Assembly (NCBI GenBank): GCA_020735665.1
Contig: CP085928.1
Coordinates: 2,216,501-2,280,500, forward strand
Direction: 5' to 3'
Origin: Lachnospiraceae bacterium GAM79
Lineage (GTDB): Bacteria; Bacillota; Clostridia; Lachnospirales; Lachnospiraceae
Length of the DNA: 64,000 nt
Every line of letters starts with the position of its first letter. The stretch's first letter is position 1. The notes under the pieces were generated by a model, which was given only the letters and a program-made list of their open reading frames with translations, did no database searches and was not told the DNA's origin. Positions 1 through 7,615 of this stretch are shown piece by piece. The position numbers and the translations under genes are program-made.

Positions 1-310
1 CCGCCGGCTCTTCTGCAATCTTGGATGTCAGGATGTAATCTCCTGGCGCCAAATCTGCAGATGCAAATGCCCCAACTACAGTATCCGAATGCTTTACTAC
101 ATCATCCGGCAGGTTATAACTGCCAACCTCTATGGTCTTTACCATGTCAGAAGTAATTTCTTCTCCCACTGAAATTGGTTTTACTACACGGACAATTTCC
201 GTCTTTTCACTCATAGCCTTATTAAACAATGGTGTAACTGCAAAGCAGATGATCAAAGACAGCACGATGCAAAGCACACCAAGTACAGTCCTGTTTTTCA
301 AAAATCGCAT
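1..310 (-). CDS. CpaB-like SAF-domain pilus assembly protein (5' part only)
   Basis: The reading frame begins at the ATG at 308-310 behind a GGAGGAG site and runs off the left edge, so only about 103 N-terminal residues are visible. It starts MRFLKNRTVLGVLCIVLSL, a single membrane anchor. A SAF-type segment follows with the pattern VVKPISVGEEITSDMV and LAPGDYILTSKIAEEP, as in CpaB/RcpC proteins that act at the membrane during Flp pilus assembly. In the conjugative elements of gut Clostridia such a SAF protein commonly sits with a prepilin peptidase and a pilin-like protein, and that order is seen here. The function is inferred from family resemblance. The missing C-terminus prevents checking for the rest of CpaB. 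Confidence 0.7.
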   Translation of the reverse strand, partial: MRFLKNRTVLGVLCIVLSLIICFAVTPLFNKAMSEKTEIVRVVKPISVGEEITSDMVKTIEVGSYNLPDDVVKHSDTVVGAFASADLAPGDYILTSKIAEEPA

Positions 311-379
311 TTCATCTCCTCCAACTCTTTTCCTTATTTTGATTCCTTTTTAACCAGTGTTCCACTGACTGCTGTCTTC

Positions 380-463
380 CTATTTTCTGTTGTGGTATAC
401 GATGGCCGCAACCATTGTAAGCGGCACTGCAACACAAACCATGATCCATAATTTCTTCTTCAT
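380..463 (-). CDS. 27-residue membrane peptide, translationally coupled
   Basis: A very short frame encoding MKKKLWIMVCVAVPLTMVAA and seven more residues: a lysine-rich start and one hydrophobic span. Its ATG overlaps the stop codon of the prepilin peptidase gene (ATGA), and a TAGGAGG motif lies 9 bases upstream, so translation by coupling is likely. No family is recognised. Its place between the peptidase and the CpaB-like gene suggests a small accessory membrane protein of the element's pilus-like module. It could also be untranslated, but the site and overlap argue against chance. Confidence 0.5.
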   Translation of the reverse strand: MKKKLWIMVCVAVPLTMVAAIVYHNRK

Positions 464-918
464 ATCATCCATCCTCCTAATCTCATACAATAAACAGCTG
501 CCGCTCCTCCTGCCAGAAACGGTCCCACAGGAAATGCTTCTTTATCTCGTTTTCCCTTGAACCGATTCCACAGGCAGACCATACAACCATACATCACAAA
601 TCCTGTCAGTCCTAAACAGGAAGCAGTCAGGCTTGCCGGAAGTCCCAGTACCAAGCCGGTTGCTCCTGCCAGCTTGATATCACCGCCGCCCATTCCACCT
701 TCCCTCTTGCAAAATAATGCAACTATGAGGTATGGCACTGCCCCTAAAGCTCCAAGCAGCTGTCCGGGGGCAAAGTTCAGAAAGGAAAGCAGGGCAATCC
801 CTGCCTGGAATCGGTCCGGAATAATCCGGTACCGAAGATCCCAGGCAGAAACCGCAATAAGCAGCGAGAAAAAAAGCACTGCCTGTACCGCCTGAAGCAG
901 CGATATCCTGATCTCCAT
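460..918 (-). CDS. A24-family prepilin peptidase of the mobile element
   Basis: A small polytopic membrane protein of about 152 residues that would cleave type IV/Flp prepilins. It shows the first aspartate region (SAWDLRYRIIPDRF) and the second (GGGDIKLAGATGLVLG), the two Asp motifs of family A24. The start is placed at the ATG at 916-918, giving MEIRISLLQ, because the preceding gene stops at 920 and the pair is coupled (TGATATG). The longer upstream extension would lie inside the neighbour. It lies between a DUF6133-like small membrane protein and a CpaB-like gene, a set typical of conjugative elements in Lachnospiraceae. It is unrelated in detail to the second A24 peptidase at 13810-14244, which belongs to the chromosomal Tad locus. 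Confidence 0.8.
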   Translation of the reverse strand: MEIRISLLQAVQAVLFFSLLIAVSAWDLRYRIIPDRFQAGIALLSFLNFAPGQLLGALGAVPYLIVALFCKREGGMGGGDIKLAGATGLVLGLPASLTASCLGLTGFVMYGCMVCLWNRFKGKRDKEAFPVGPFLAGGAAAVYCMRLGGWMI

Positions 919-919
919 A

Positions 920-1159
920 TCAACCGCTATAGTCAAACATTTCCTGCACCCTGCGTACCAGTGTAGGAAGTACGGTATCATTAAACAGTGCATAAAGACC
1001 TGCCAGAAGCAGTGCTCCCAGCACAACTGCGATCAGGATCTTAATGGCTGTGTCCACATATCCCTCACCGGATGTATCCTGAAGCTTGTTTTTTACATTC
1101 CACATATGCATAACCATTGCATTTCGATAATTTACCAGCTGTCTTTTAATATTCTTCAT
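920..1159 (-). CDS. DUF6133-like small pilin-like membrane protein
   Basis: A 79-residue protein: a basic N-terminal half with MWNVKNKLQDTSGEGYVD, then one strong hydrophobic segment (TAIKILIAVVLGALLLAGLY) and a short polar tail. The layout matches DUF6133 proteins found in integrative elements, and the GEGYVDTAIK junction looks like a prepilin cleavage region next to its own peptidase gene. That it is a substrate of the adjacent peptidase is an inference. A GGAGGAGATCAAATG-like start signal precedes the gene. It ends with TGA one base before the next ATG, consistent with one operon. Confidence 0.65.
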   Translation of the reverse strand: MKNIKRQLVNYRNAMVMHMWNVKNKLQDTSGEGYVDTAIKILIAVVLGALLLAGLYALFNDTVLPTLVRRVQEMFDYSG

Positions 1160-1207
1160 TTGATCTCCTCCATTGATTTTCTGTTTTTGTTCTCTGTACC
1201 CCTTAAA

Positions 1208-1534
1208 TCAGACCATGTTCTGCCCTGGATTTTGAGGGGGTGCTGTCTGTAAGGTAGATGCCTGTGCCATGGACAGTGCCTCTCCATAAGCTCCCAATAC
1301 CGCCTGTTTCAGCTCGTTGCGGAATTCCTCCGTCACAGGAAAACAGATATCCTTGTATCCATCCTGTGTTTTCCGGCTGGGCATAGACATAAAGAGCCCA
1401 TCCTTACCTCCCTCGACGATTTTGATTCCCCGGACGGCAAAACATCCGGCGATTGTGGCGGATGCATAGGCTCTGATCCCGCCCTGTACTCCTGGTGGAT
1501 ACATAGATGTAATCCGAACGTCTAAATCTGGCAT
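1208..1534 (-). CDS. spoVG: SpoVG family protein carried on the element
   Basis: A 108-residue protein starting MPDLDVRITSMYPPGVQGGI, followed by AYASATIAGCFAVRGIKIV and GLFMSMPSRK, the recognisable SpoVG fold with its SMPSRK motif. Chromosomal SpoVG is an RNA/DNA-binding regulator of septation and sporulation. Copies on clostridial conjugative elements are common and their role there is not settled. AAGGAGGAAG precedes the start. The C-terminal tail (AQASTLQTAPPQNPGQ) is a low-complexity extension that ordinary SpoVG lacks. It sits in an unbroken minus-strand run of element genes. Confidence 0.85.
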   Translation of the reverse strand: MPDLDVRITSMYPPGVQGGIRAYASATIAGCFAVRGIKIVEGGKDGLFMSMPSRKTQDGYKDICFPVTEEFRNELKQAVLGAYGEALSMAQASTLQTAPPQNPGQNMV

Positions 1535-1621
1535 ACTGATTCTTCCTCCTTTGTTTTTTTCTGCTCATAAACCGTTCCTTTCTGGATCTATTTCAGTCAA
1601 GCAGACAGACAAAACTGCATG

Positions 1622-2182
1622 CTAAAACTGCATGGTGTGTATGAATTCCTCCGCCAGTTGCGACTCTGTAAAATCAATTCTCTTAAAGTCATAACGATCC
1701 ACATAAAAAAAGGAACTCCCTGTTTCATCATAGAGTTCCAGCACATCACTAATGGATAGCCCATGACCTGTATAACCGGACGGCGGATGATACCGGAATT
1801 TATCATAGAGTTCTTCCAGGTCATTGGTGTCAGATGCCCCTTCATAGACTTTGATATAAAAATCCGGCTTGGGGGAGCCATATTGCTGCTCCATCTGGAA
1901 AAGTGCAAGGAACTTCATATGCACATCCACATCTCCTCTCAGTTGCCAGATGCGTACATCTTTTAGCCCCTTTGCCGATTCCATATCTTGCTGGCTATTT
2001 GCCAACCGGTCGTAGATCCCGTCCTGCCACTGAATTTTTTGGATATTCCTCTGCTTACGCAGGAAGCTTTCTAATGCTTCATTCTGAAACATGGGATCCA
2101 CTACTGCACATCCTTCCGTCACACGACCTACCCGGTTCCCATAATACCGGATCACTCCATTTTCAATCTGAATCTGCTTCAT
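1622..2182 (-). CDS. YodL-domain protein of the element
   Basis: A 186-residue soluble protein. Its C-terminal quarter reads GHGLSISDVLELYDE followed by SSFFYVDRYDFKRIDF, the signature of the YodL-like domain found in accessory proteins of conjugative elements. The N-terminal part is rich in polar and aromatic residues and is not recognised. The start at 2182 has a GAGGGAAGGGAA site just upstream. The biochemical role of YodL domains is not established. The location next to other element-encoded small proteins fits an accessory or maintenance role, which is only an inference. Confidence 0.65.
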   Translation of the reverse strand: MKQIQIENGVIRYYGNRVGRVTEGCAVVDPMFQNEALESFLRKQRNIQKIQWQDGIYDRLANSQQDMESAKGLKDVRIWQLRGDVDVHMKFLALFQMEQQYGSPKPDFYIKVYEGASDTNDLEELYDKFRYHPPSGYTGHGLSISDVLELYDETGSSFFYVDRYDFKRIDFTESQLAEEFIHTMQF

Positions 2183-2198
2183 TTCCCTTCCCTCATTT

Positions 2199-2759
2199 CT
2201 AAATCATCTCCATCCCCCCGTCCTTATGTACCTGTTGAAACTGTTCCAGACTCTGCACATCGGGAAAGATCATCCTTCCCTCTAACATTTCCAGTACGGC
2301 AAAATCATCCCTGTCGCAGATCAAAATCCGATACTGGTAGTCCTTCTGCATCATTACATAGCTCCATACTTCCTCTGGATTTACCAGCCATACCCCTGAC
2401 GCATAGCGTCCATCCGGCAGAAAACTGTATCCAGAATATTCAGGGGAATGTCCATGTAAATCCAGCGCCCCAAATGGACGGATCTGGGAGAGCTGGAGTC
2501 GTTCCTTTTCCCCCAACAGTTCTGGCCGCAGCACACCAACCACATCCCTGTTCCAGCAGTGCCATGCCTCCCCAGTAGATAGGGAAACCAGATGGGCAAT
2601 GGAGTGTCTGGGATTTTCTGTTTTCTGGATATTCGTACAGAAAAAAAGCTGCCCTGTGTAATGCTCTGGTAATACCTTTGAGGGAAGAACCACCACCCGG
2701 TTCTGGATAGATGCCTCCTTTTCTGTCTGCATACAATCCTTTTCTGTGAATTCCTGCAT
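2199..2759 (-). CDS. Uncharacterised element protein, 186 residues
   Basis: No family is recognised. The protein is soluble with no signal peptide or membrane span. It is rich in aromatic and acidic residues, with segments such as GYSFLPDGRYASGVWLVNPE and DYQYRILICDRDDFAVLEML. The start at 2759 follows an AAAGGAGGGG site, and the gene begins 4 bases after the AbrB-like gene ends, so the two are surely cotranscribed. It is intact, and its codon use looks like its neighbours. Function unknown. Confidence 0.6.
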   Translation of the reverse strand: MQEFTEKDCMQTEKEASIQNRVVVLPSKVLPEHYTGQLFFCTNIQKTENPRHSIAHLVSLSTGEAWHCWNRDVVGVLRPELLGEKERLQLSQIRPFGALDLHGHSPEYSGYSFLPDGRYASGVWLVNPEEVWSYVMMQKDYQYRILICDRDDFAVLEMLEGRMIFPDVQSLEQFQQVHKDGGMEMI

Positions 2760-2763
2760 GATC

Positions 2764-3042
2764 TTACCCCTCCTTTTTCTGCAGCAGTCTGCTCAGTTCT
2801 CCGATTAGATCCAGTCGGAGGCTGTCCGGCATAAACTGAAATGCAGTACGGACATATGCCTCCACTGCCTCCGGAGACTGATCTCCCACCTCGATAACCT
2901 CTACCTTCCGAACTGTAATTTTTCCACCCGCCATTCCCAGACAAACAATATCCCCATACTCCAGCTTTGCCGCTTCCCTCATAGATTTTGGAATCAGGAC
3001 ACGTCCCTTTCCATCCACTAAACGATACATCGGTTTACTCAT
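2764..3042 (-). CDS. AbrB/SpoVT-type DNA-binding protein
   Basis: A 92-residue protein beginning MSKPMYRLVDGKGRVLIPKS, then MREAAKLEYGDIVCLG, a swapped-hairpin AbrB N-terminal domain (RxxDGKGRVxIPKxMR). Such proteins bind DNA as dimers or tetramers and often regulate their own element. The remaining residues (about 45-92) are helical and acidic. Its ATG overlaps the TGA of the upstream AbrB-like gene (ATGA), so the two are translated together. They may form a hetero-oligomer, which is an inference from the coupling. Confidence 0.75.
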   Translation of the reverse strand: MSKPMYRLVDGKGRVLIPKSMREAAKLEYGDIVCLGMAGGKITVRKVEVIEVGDQSPEAVEAYVRTAFQFMPDSLRLDLIGELSRLLQKKEG

Positions 3043-3299
3043 CTGGTCCTTTTCTCCTTTCCCATCAATGCCTCCACTTCATTGGGTTCAATCCCCAGTT
3101 CATCGAACACCTTCAGATAAGGTTTGCAAACCGTCTGTACCGGAGCCTCAATACCAATCAGAATCACTCCGGGGACTGTTTCTATCATCAAATCACAATC
3201 AAGCGGAATCCCAGCCGTCAGTAACAGTTCACTAGGCACAGAAAGGACACCGTTTTCCTTTTTTTGCACCATTGTTTTTCTCTTGTTTTCTGTTCTCAT
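3039..3299 (-). CDS. Second AbrB-like small protein
   Basis: An 86-residue protein with VQKKENGVLSVPSELLLTAG near residues 11-30 followed by IPLDCDLMIETVPGVILIG. This has the spacing of an AbrB fold (G-x-hydrophobic-x-hydrophobic-P ... D-x-hydrophobic), but the DNA-binding arginines are poorly conserved. The start codon overlaps the stop of the methylase gene upstream, and its own stop overlaps the start of the next AbrB-type gene. Three genes are therefore linked by 4-base overlaps. Assignment to AbrB is tentative. Confidence 0.5.
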   Translation of the reverse strand: MRTENKRKTMVQKKENGVLSVPSELLLTAGIPLDCDLMIETVPGVILIGIEAPVQTVCKPYLKVFDELGIEPNEVEALMGKEKRTR

Positions 3300-4276
3300 A
3301 GCACCTCTCTTTCCGGACAGATTTCTTCCCGGATCTCATAATGATCCGTTTCTCCATCTCCCCACATTCCAAATAGATCCAGCTGTCTTGGTTTTGACCG
3401 CTCCCTCTCACCAGGATCATAATTGGTAATAATGACCTCTGGAAACTCACAACCGCCCTCATACCTCTGAGCCAGGTTATTGATGCGGGTAACAGCTGTA
3501 ATAAAATATCCTGCATACAGTTCCCGGATGAAATCGCAGTCATTGTAACTGACCATCCACTTCCCCCTGCTCCCTGTCAGAGTGTCTCGGAGCCGTTTGT
3601 GATCCTCTTTTCGGAATACCACTGCATAATGACCTTCCGTCTCATAATAGGGCGGATCGCAATAAAAAAAGGCACTATCCCGGTCATACTGCCGAATCAG
3701 TGCCTCAAAGTCTTTATTTTCTATTACGGTATCTGCCAGCCTGCGGGATGCCTGCCAAATGGTGTCAAAGCAGTTTCTCACATCAAACGGACGGCAGCCA
3801 AAGGACGTGCAGCCACTTCCATAGCTGTACCGAATTAGTTTAAAAAATGCAGCCGCCCGTTTTACATCGGTTACCTCTGCATTTTCCAGCAGGATTTTTT
3901 TCACTTCCTCATAATCCGGCGGCATCAGATGCTTCTCTGCCAGCTCCAGCTCCTCAATTAAAAATCGGGTATCCGGTTCCTGCTTTTCAATAAAATTACG
4001 GATTACTGTAAATTCATCCCTGCTGTTTAACGGAAGAAATCCGAGTTCCTTAAGGAATGCCCCCGTGCGGTTCTTGACGCAATAAAACAGATTTGCCAAG
4101 TTAGAGTTATAATCATTATAAATCTCCATACACCGGTCATCTGGTGGTTTTCCAAATAGTACCCAACCACCTCCGCCAAACACCTCAATGTACCGGTCAT
4201 AACTTGCAGGAAACATCGTGTAAATCAGGCTGCGGAGTGCTTTCTTTCCGCCAACCCATGAAATAAAACTGTTGAT
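3296..4276 (-). CDS. D12-class N6-adenine DNA methyltransferase with non-canonical start
   Basis: The body carries the Dam/D12 motifs: YIEVFGGGGWVLF (AdoMet binding) and FFYCDPPYYETEGHY (catalytic DPPY). The first in-frame ATG, at 4214-4216, would omit the motif-X segment INSFISWVGGKKALRSLIYT, which continues in frame upstream to an ATC at 4274-4276. That ATC lies 8 bases after an AGGAGG site (4286-4291), exactly where a start is expected. The out-of-frame ATG at 4281-4283 is only one base from that site. Most likely the start was ATG and mutated to ATC, or a rare ATC/ATT start is used. The gene may therefore be weakly translated or dead. On conjugative elements such methylases protect the element from host restriction. 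It overlaps the next gene by 4 bases. Confidence 0.75.
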   Translation of the reverse strand: MNSFISWVGGKKALRSLIYTMFPASYDRYIEVFGGGGWVLFGKPPDDRCMEIYNDYNSNLANLFYCVKNRTGAFLKELGFLPLNSRDEFTVIRNFIEKQEPDTRFLIEELELAEKHLMPPDYEEVKKILLENAEVTDVKRAAAFFKLIRYSYGSGCTSFGCRPFDVRNCFDTIWQASRRLADTVIENKDFEALIRQYDRDSAFFYCDPPYYETEGHYAVVFRKEDHKRLRDTLTGSRGKWMVSYNDCDFIRELYAGYFITAVTRINNLAQRYEGGCEFPEVIITNYDPGERERSKPRQLDLFGMWGDGETDHYEIREEICPEREVL

Positions 4277-4326
4277 TCTGCATCCCTCCTAACATCCACA
4301 ATACTCATGAAACATATAACTGAGTC

Positions 4327-5319
4327 CTACGAAAATACCGGTGACATCCCAGGTTCAAAGTCCAGCTTCTCTGCCTGTTCTACTGCCTTTTCCAGTCTTT
4401 GGGCTTCCCTATCAAATCGATAAACTGAATTCCCCAACTTCTCCTGTGGGGTCACGGCTTCCTCATTTACAGCTTCAACCATCGCATTCAGTTCAGTTAC
4501 GCTTACATTCTCTGTTTCTTTTAGAATAATCGTTTCATGAATCGATGACGGAATCACGATCAAATCTGATCCCAGCTTTTCTGCAATAAGAGACATCACT
4601 TCTTCGTCACACATATAAACCGCCCCATTGACCTAATTTGAATTCGTCAGAACATACATCATTGCATTGGGATCCACATCCTCTAAATATTCCAAACTAC
4701 CTGCTTTTACATCTCCCAGTTCATCAGAATACATTTTTGCCAGCATATCCTGTAAATCCAAAAAACAAGGAGGATTGCTCTGCTTCATGTTTTCCCAGGC
4801 ATCCTGCTTTAACTGCTCCTCACTGACTCCCAACCACCTCAGCCTGTCATAATTAATAATGGCACTTCCGGCCTTTTCTCCATCCACCAACACATGAAAT
4901 CCATAAACCAGTGCCAGATCCTCTCGTATTTCATGAGGACAGCTTGCCAGAAAATCTATATTTTCCTGTGCGTTGCGGACATAGACGGTCAGACTCTTCT
5001 TTATCGTTTCATAATCCCATTCCCTGCTTGAAATGCCATCTATGCTTATCTCTGCTTCCTGGCACTTCTGATAATCCTGAGCAATTTTCTGCCACACATC
5101 CTCCAGTTTCTTTCCATCCTCAAGTTCCTGATAATAGGATTCCAGATATAAAAGCGGAACGGATGTATAGCTTTTAGTGCCTGGAAGGTATACTCCCTGC
5201 AATTTGATGTTGTTATTTTTTAACACCTCCATGATTTCCACTTTTCTTTCCTGAAAAGATTCCGGAAAAAATCGTTTTAAATTCTTTTTTGTTAATTTCA
5301 AAAATTCTTCATATGTCAT
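4327..5319 (-). pseudogene. DUF5688-like gene split by an in-frame amber codon
   Basis: Two consecutive frames on the minus strand, 4633-5319 (228 codons) and 4327-4614 (95 codons), lie in the same reading frame and are separated by a single TAG at 4633-4635. The bridging codons give MMYVLTNSN-stop-VNGAVYM. The first part starts MTYEEFLKLTKKNLKRFFPE behind AAGGAGAATAG. The second has LIVIPSSIHETIIL, the conserved ending of DUF5688 proteins, which in intact members follows a YVLTN-x-NGA block without interruption. A single base change of a CAG, AAG or similar codon explains it. Readthrough or a natural suppressor cannot be excluded. DUF5688 proteins are frequent on Lachnospiraceae mobile elements and have no known function. 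Confidence 0.75.
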
Positions 5320-5391
5320 TTTCTATTCTCCTTCACACCTCATTCTTATTAGTTTCCTCCATTTGATCATCAAGCACGTTCAACGCTTCCC

Positions 5392-7065
5392 TTACTGCAT
5401 TTTCATTCCCTGTTCTGTGTTCTGCTGTGTCTGTATTGGAAAATCTTCATTACGGGTAATCATTCCGTAGGTTGTCTGCACACTTTCCAACAGCCCAAGC
5501 TGACGTTCCCCATATCCTTGAAAATCAAATGTAGCAAATGCTGGATCATCAATATTGAACTCCAATTCCCGAAACAGATACCTTGCATACGAAGCCATGG
5601 AATACATCTGTGGATCATAGGAATAACAATCCAGGTTTTCCGCAATCCGAAGAGCCTGTTCCAAGCTATCGCATTGCTCTAGTTCCAAAGCTGCCTTGAA
5701 TTTGCAAAGCGTTCTATCATCAGGAAATTCCTGAAGCTGTCTTGCCAGTTCATTCAATGTCTCAATGTCATCTGTCTGCTTAACGGATAATCCATGCACT
5801 GTGCTGATGCTCTCCGTAATGATACAGTCATCAAAAGTTCTCTCGTTTAATCTGTTCAGCGCCCACTGAAACCCCAAATCTGTAGTTGGAAGTTCCAACC
5901 AGGTTCCCTGTTCTTCTGGATATTGAGATCCGACCAGGCGAAGAGAAAAAATCCCTCCGGCCACTCCGTCAATATCGGGAAGGTGAATTCCATCATAAAT
6001 ATCTTGATACGAAAGAGCATTCTCAAATACATAACCTTTTGAGGTAAATATGCCCATTTCCTCCTTACGCTGATCCATCCCCACTCTTTGCGGATCCAAT
6101 AATTCTCTTATATCCACTTCAAGCATATGGATCCACTCTAATCTGTCTTCCTCTAGGTAGAATTCTCCCAGTTTCCTGTCATCTATAATGCCTCGGAGGA
6201 ATTTAAAGCACTCCAGGTTATAACAAAGATTGAGTAACTCTTTTATCCCAACTAGAACATCTATATTTTCTTCCTGACGCATCTGAATGGCGGCTTCATA
6301 AGTTTCTATCTGACTGGAGTCCATATGAGTAACCAGACAAGCTAATACATTGACTTCTTCTAAGGTAACAGACGCTGCCTTTTCCAATATATTCTTAAGA
6401 AAAGATGGCCAGTTCCCCAGAAGTTCAATCCGGTAAGGCTCATTTTCATGAATAAAGGCTCTCATCTTTGCATCCTTCAAAAAAGCGGGTTCTGCTGGAA
6501 GCCTCAGCTTCGCCCCTTGATAACTCCGCTCTGGGAAATATGCTTCTGAATAAATGGCAACATCCAGGGCTGGTTTTAATGTATGTGCCGTCCCTTTCAA
6601 AACCTCTTCCGGACATACAAAGTAATCCAGTCCCTCATTTCCAAGAAAAACCATAAGTTCTCCATCTGGTACCAGGATCCTTGTCTCTTGCATTTCTCTG
6701 ATAAAGCCTCCAGCAGCAATCATTCCCCATGTTTCTGCTAAACTCTGAACCTCCTCATGTGTCAGTTTATCCTGTGAGTCTGCCTGCAGTACACTCCATA
6801 ATCTTCCCTCATAAGCTTCCAGATCCAGTGATAGGCTAACCGGCTTATGCAGCCTCTTTGCATTATTAAAGTATGTCATCAATTTCTGATTTCTTTTTCC
6901 CAACAATCCTACACCTTCCATATGGTCGCGTATAAAAGACGAATAGTTTTCCATCTCATAAGCGGTCAGATGAATACCTTCCTCTGTACTATTCAGAGAA
7001 TATATCTCTCCTTCTATGGGGCTGAACAATCGAAGGGTATAAAATTCTCCATCATAATGCTCCAA
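5392..7065 (-). CDS. ArdA-like antirestriction protein, large multidomain form
   Basis: About 557 residues. The C-terminal part resembles the ArdA fold: GTWLELPTTDLGFQWALNRL, then ETLNELARQLQEFPDDRTLC and SLEQALRIAENLDCYSYDPQ, a pattern typical of ArdA domains that mimic DNA and block type I restriction. The protein is acidic, as expected. The N-terminal module (about residues 1-170) is a relative of the whole adjacent protein at 7052-7615. No ATG is available. TTG at 7063-7065 lies 8 bases after AGGAGG and is preferred over TTG at 7071, which is only 2 bases away. It overlaps the upstream gene by 14 bases. Antirestriction activity is inferred. Confidence 0.6.
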   Translation of the reverse strand: MEHYDGEFYTLRLFSPIEGEIYSLNSTEEGIHLTAYEMENYSSFIRDHMEGVGLLGKRNQKLMTYFNNAKRLHKPVSLSLDLEAYEGRLWSVLQADSQDKLTHEEVQSLAETWGMIAAGGFIREMQETRILVPDGELMVFLGNEGLDYFVCPEEVLKGTAHTLKPALDVAIYSEAYFPERSYQGAKLRLPAEPAFLKDAKMRAFIHENEPYRIELLGNWPSFLKNILEKAASVTLEEVNVLACLVTHMDSSQIETYEAAIQMRQEENIDVLVGIKELLNLCYNLECFKFLRGIIDDRKLGEFYLEEDRLEWIHMLEVDIRELLDPQRVGMDQRKEEMGIFTSKGYVFENALSYQDIYDGIHLPDIDGVAGGIFSLRLVGSQYPEEQGTWLELPTTDLGFQWALNRLNERTFDDCIITESISTVHGLSVKQTDDIETLNELARQLQEFPDDRTLCKFKAALELEQCDSLEQALRIAENLDCYSYDPQMYSMASYARYLFRELEFNIDDPAFATFDFQGYGERQLGLLESVQTTYGMITRNEDFPIQTQQNTEQGMKMQ

Positions 7066-7615
7066 AAACAATCCCTCCTTTCTGAACGGCTGGTTCCTGC
7101 TCTTCTCCTTTCAAACCTTCTTCTGTGGTCAGAAAGAATTCATCTCCACTGTTCCAAAAGCTGACATACAGTTCTCCCTCTGGAATTTTGATTCCCCGCT
7201 GTTCAAATCCTTCTCCCCACCCATCACTTTCCTGACCTTCCCAGTACTCCTTTACTGCTTCAATCTCCCTTTCAGAAAGCTGGTTATGACTTTCTACTTC
7301 CAGAACTCCCCATAGTTCCCCCCGCCAGACTTCCACGGTAGGCTTCATACTGTAAATTTTTTCTTCTAACTTTGGATCATCCAGATAGACCGCCAGCCCC
7401 CTATCTCCTTCTTCCTCAAGATTTTCCTCTGCAATCCGTTTCAGGATCTCCGTCTCATAGCTGCACAACTCAGCTGGAAATACCTCCTCTCCGTATTCCT
7501 CCAAATTTCCCCAGTCATCTTTTGTATACATGGTAGCTATCAAAGGACTGAAAAACCGAAGTACAGAACGCTCCGTTGTTTTTTCACTGATGCTGTCCGA
7601 TTTTACTCCTGTCAA
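7052..7615 (-). CDS. Acidic element protein, paralogous to the N-terminus of the ArdA-like protein
   Basis: A strongly acidic protein of about 187 residues. RSVLRFFSPLIATMY, then EVWRGELWGVLEVESHNQLS, EREIEAVKEYWEGQ and PEGELYVSFWNSGDEFFLTT align by eye with LRLFSPIEGEIYS, YEGRLWSVLQADSQDKLTHE and PDGELMVFLGNEGLDYFV of the next protein, so the two share a duplicated domain. The start is uncertain. TTG at 7613-7615 has AGGAGG 9 bases upstream, while ATG at 7649-7651 has no clear site and would overlap the previous gene by 68 bases. Function unknown; antirestriction or DNA mimicry is a guess from acidity and context. Confidence 0.55.
   Translation of the reverse strand: MTGVKSDSISEKTTERSVLRFFSPLIATMYTKDDWGNLEEYGEEVFPAELCSYETEILKRIAEENLEEEGDRGLAVYLDDPKLEEKIYSMKPTVEVWRGELWGVLEVESHNQLSEREIEAVKEYWEGQESDGWGEGFEQRGIKIPEGELYVSFWNSGDEFFLTTEEGLKGEEQEPAVQKGGIVFGAL

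Noticed and set aside
132-353. Plus-strand frame of 73 codons
   Set aside because: Antisense shadow of the CpaB-like gene.
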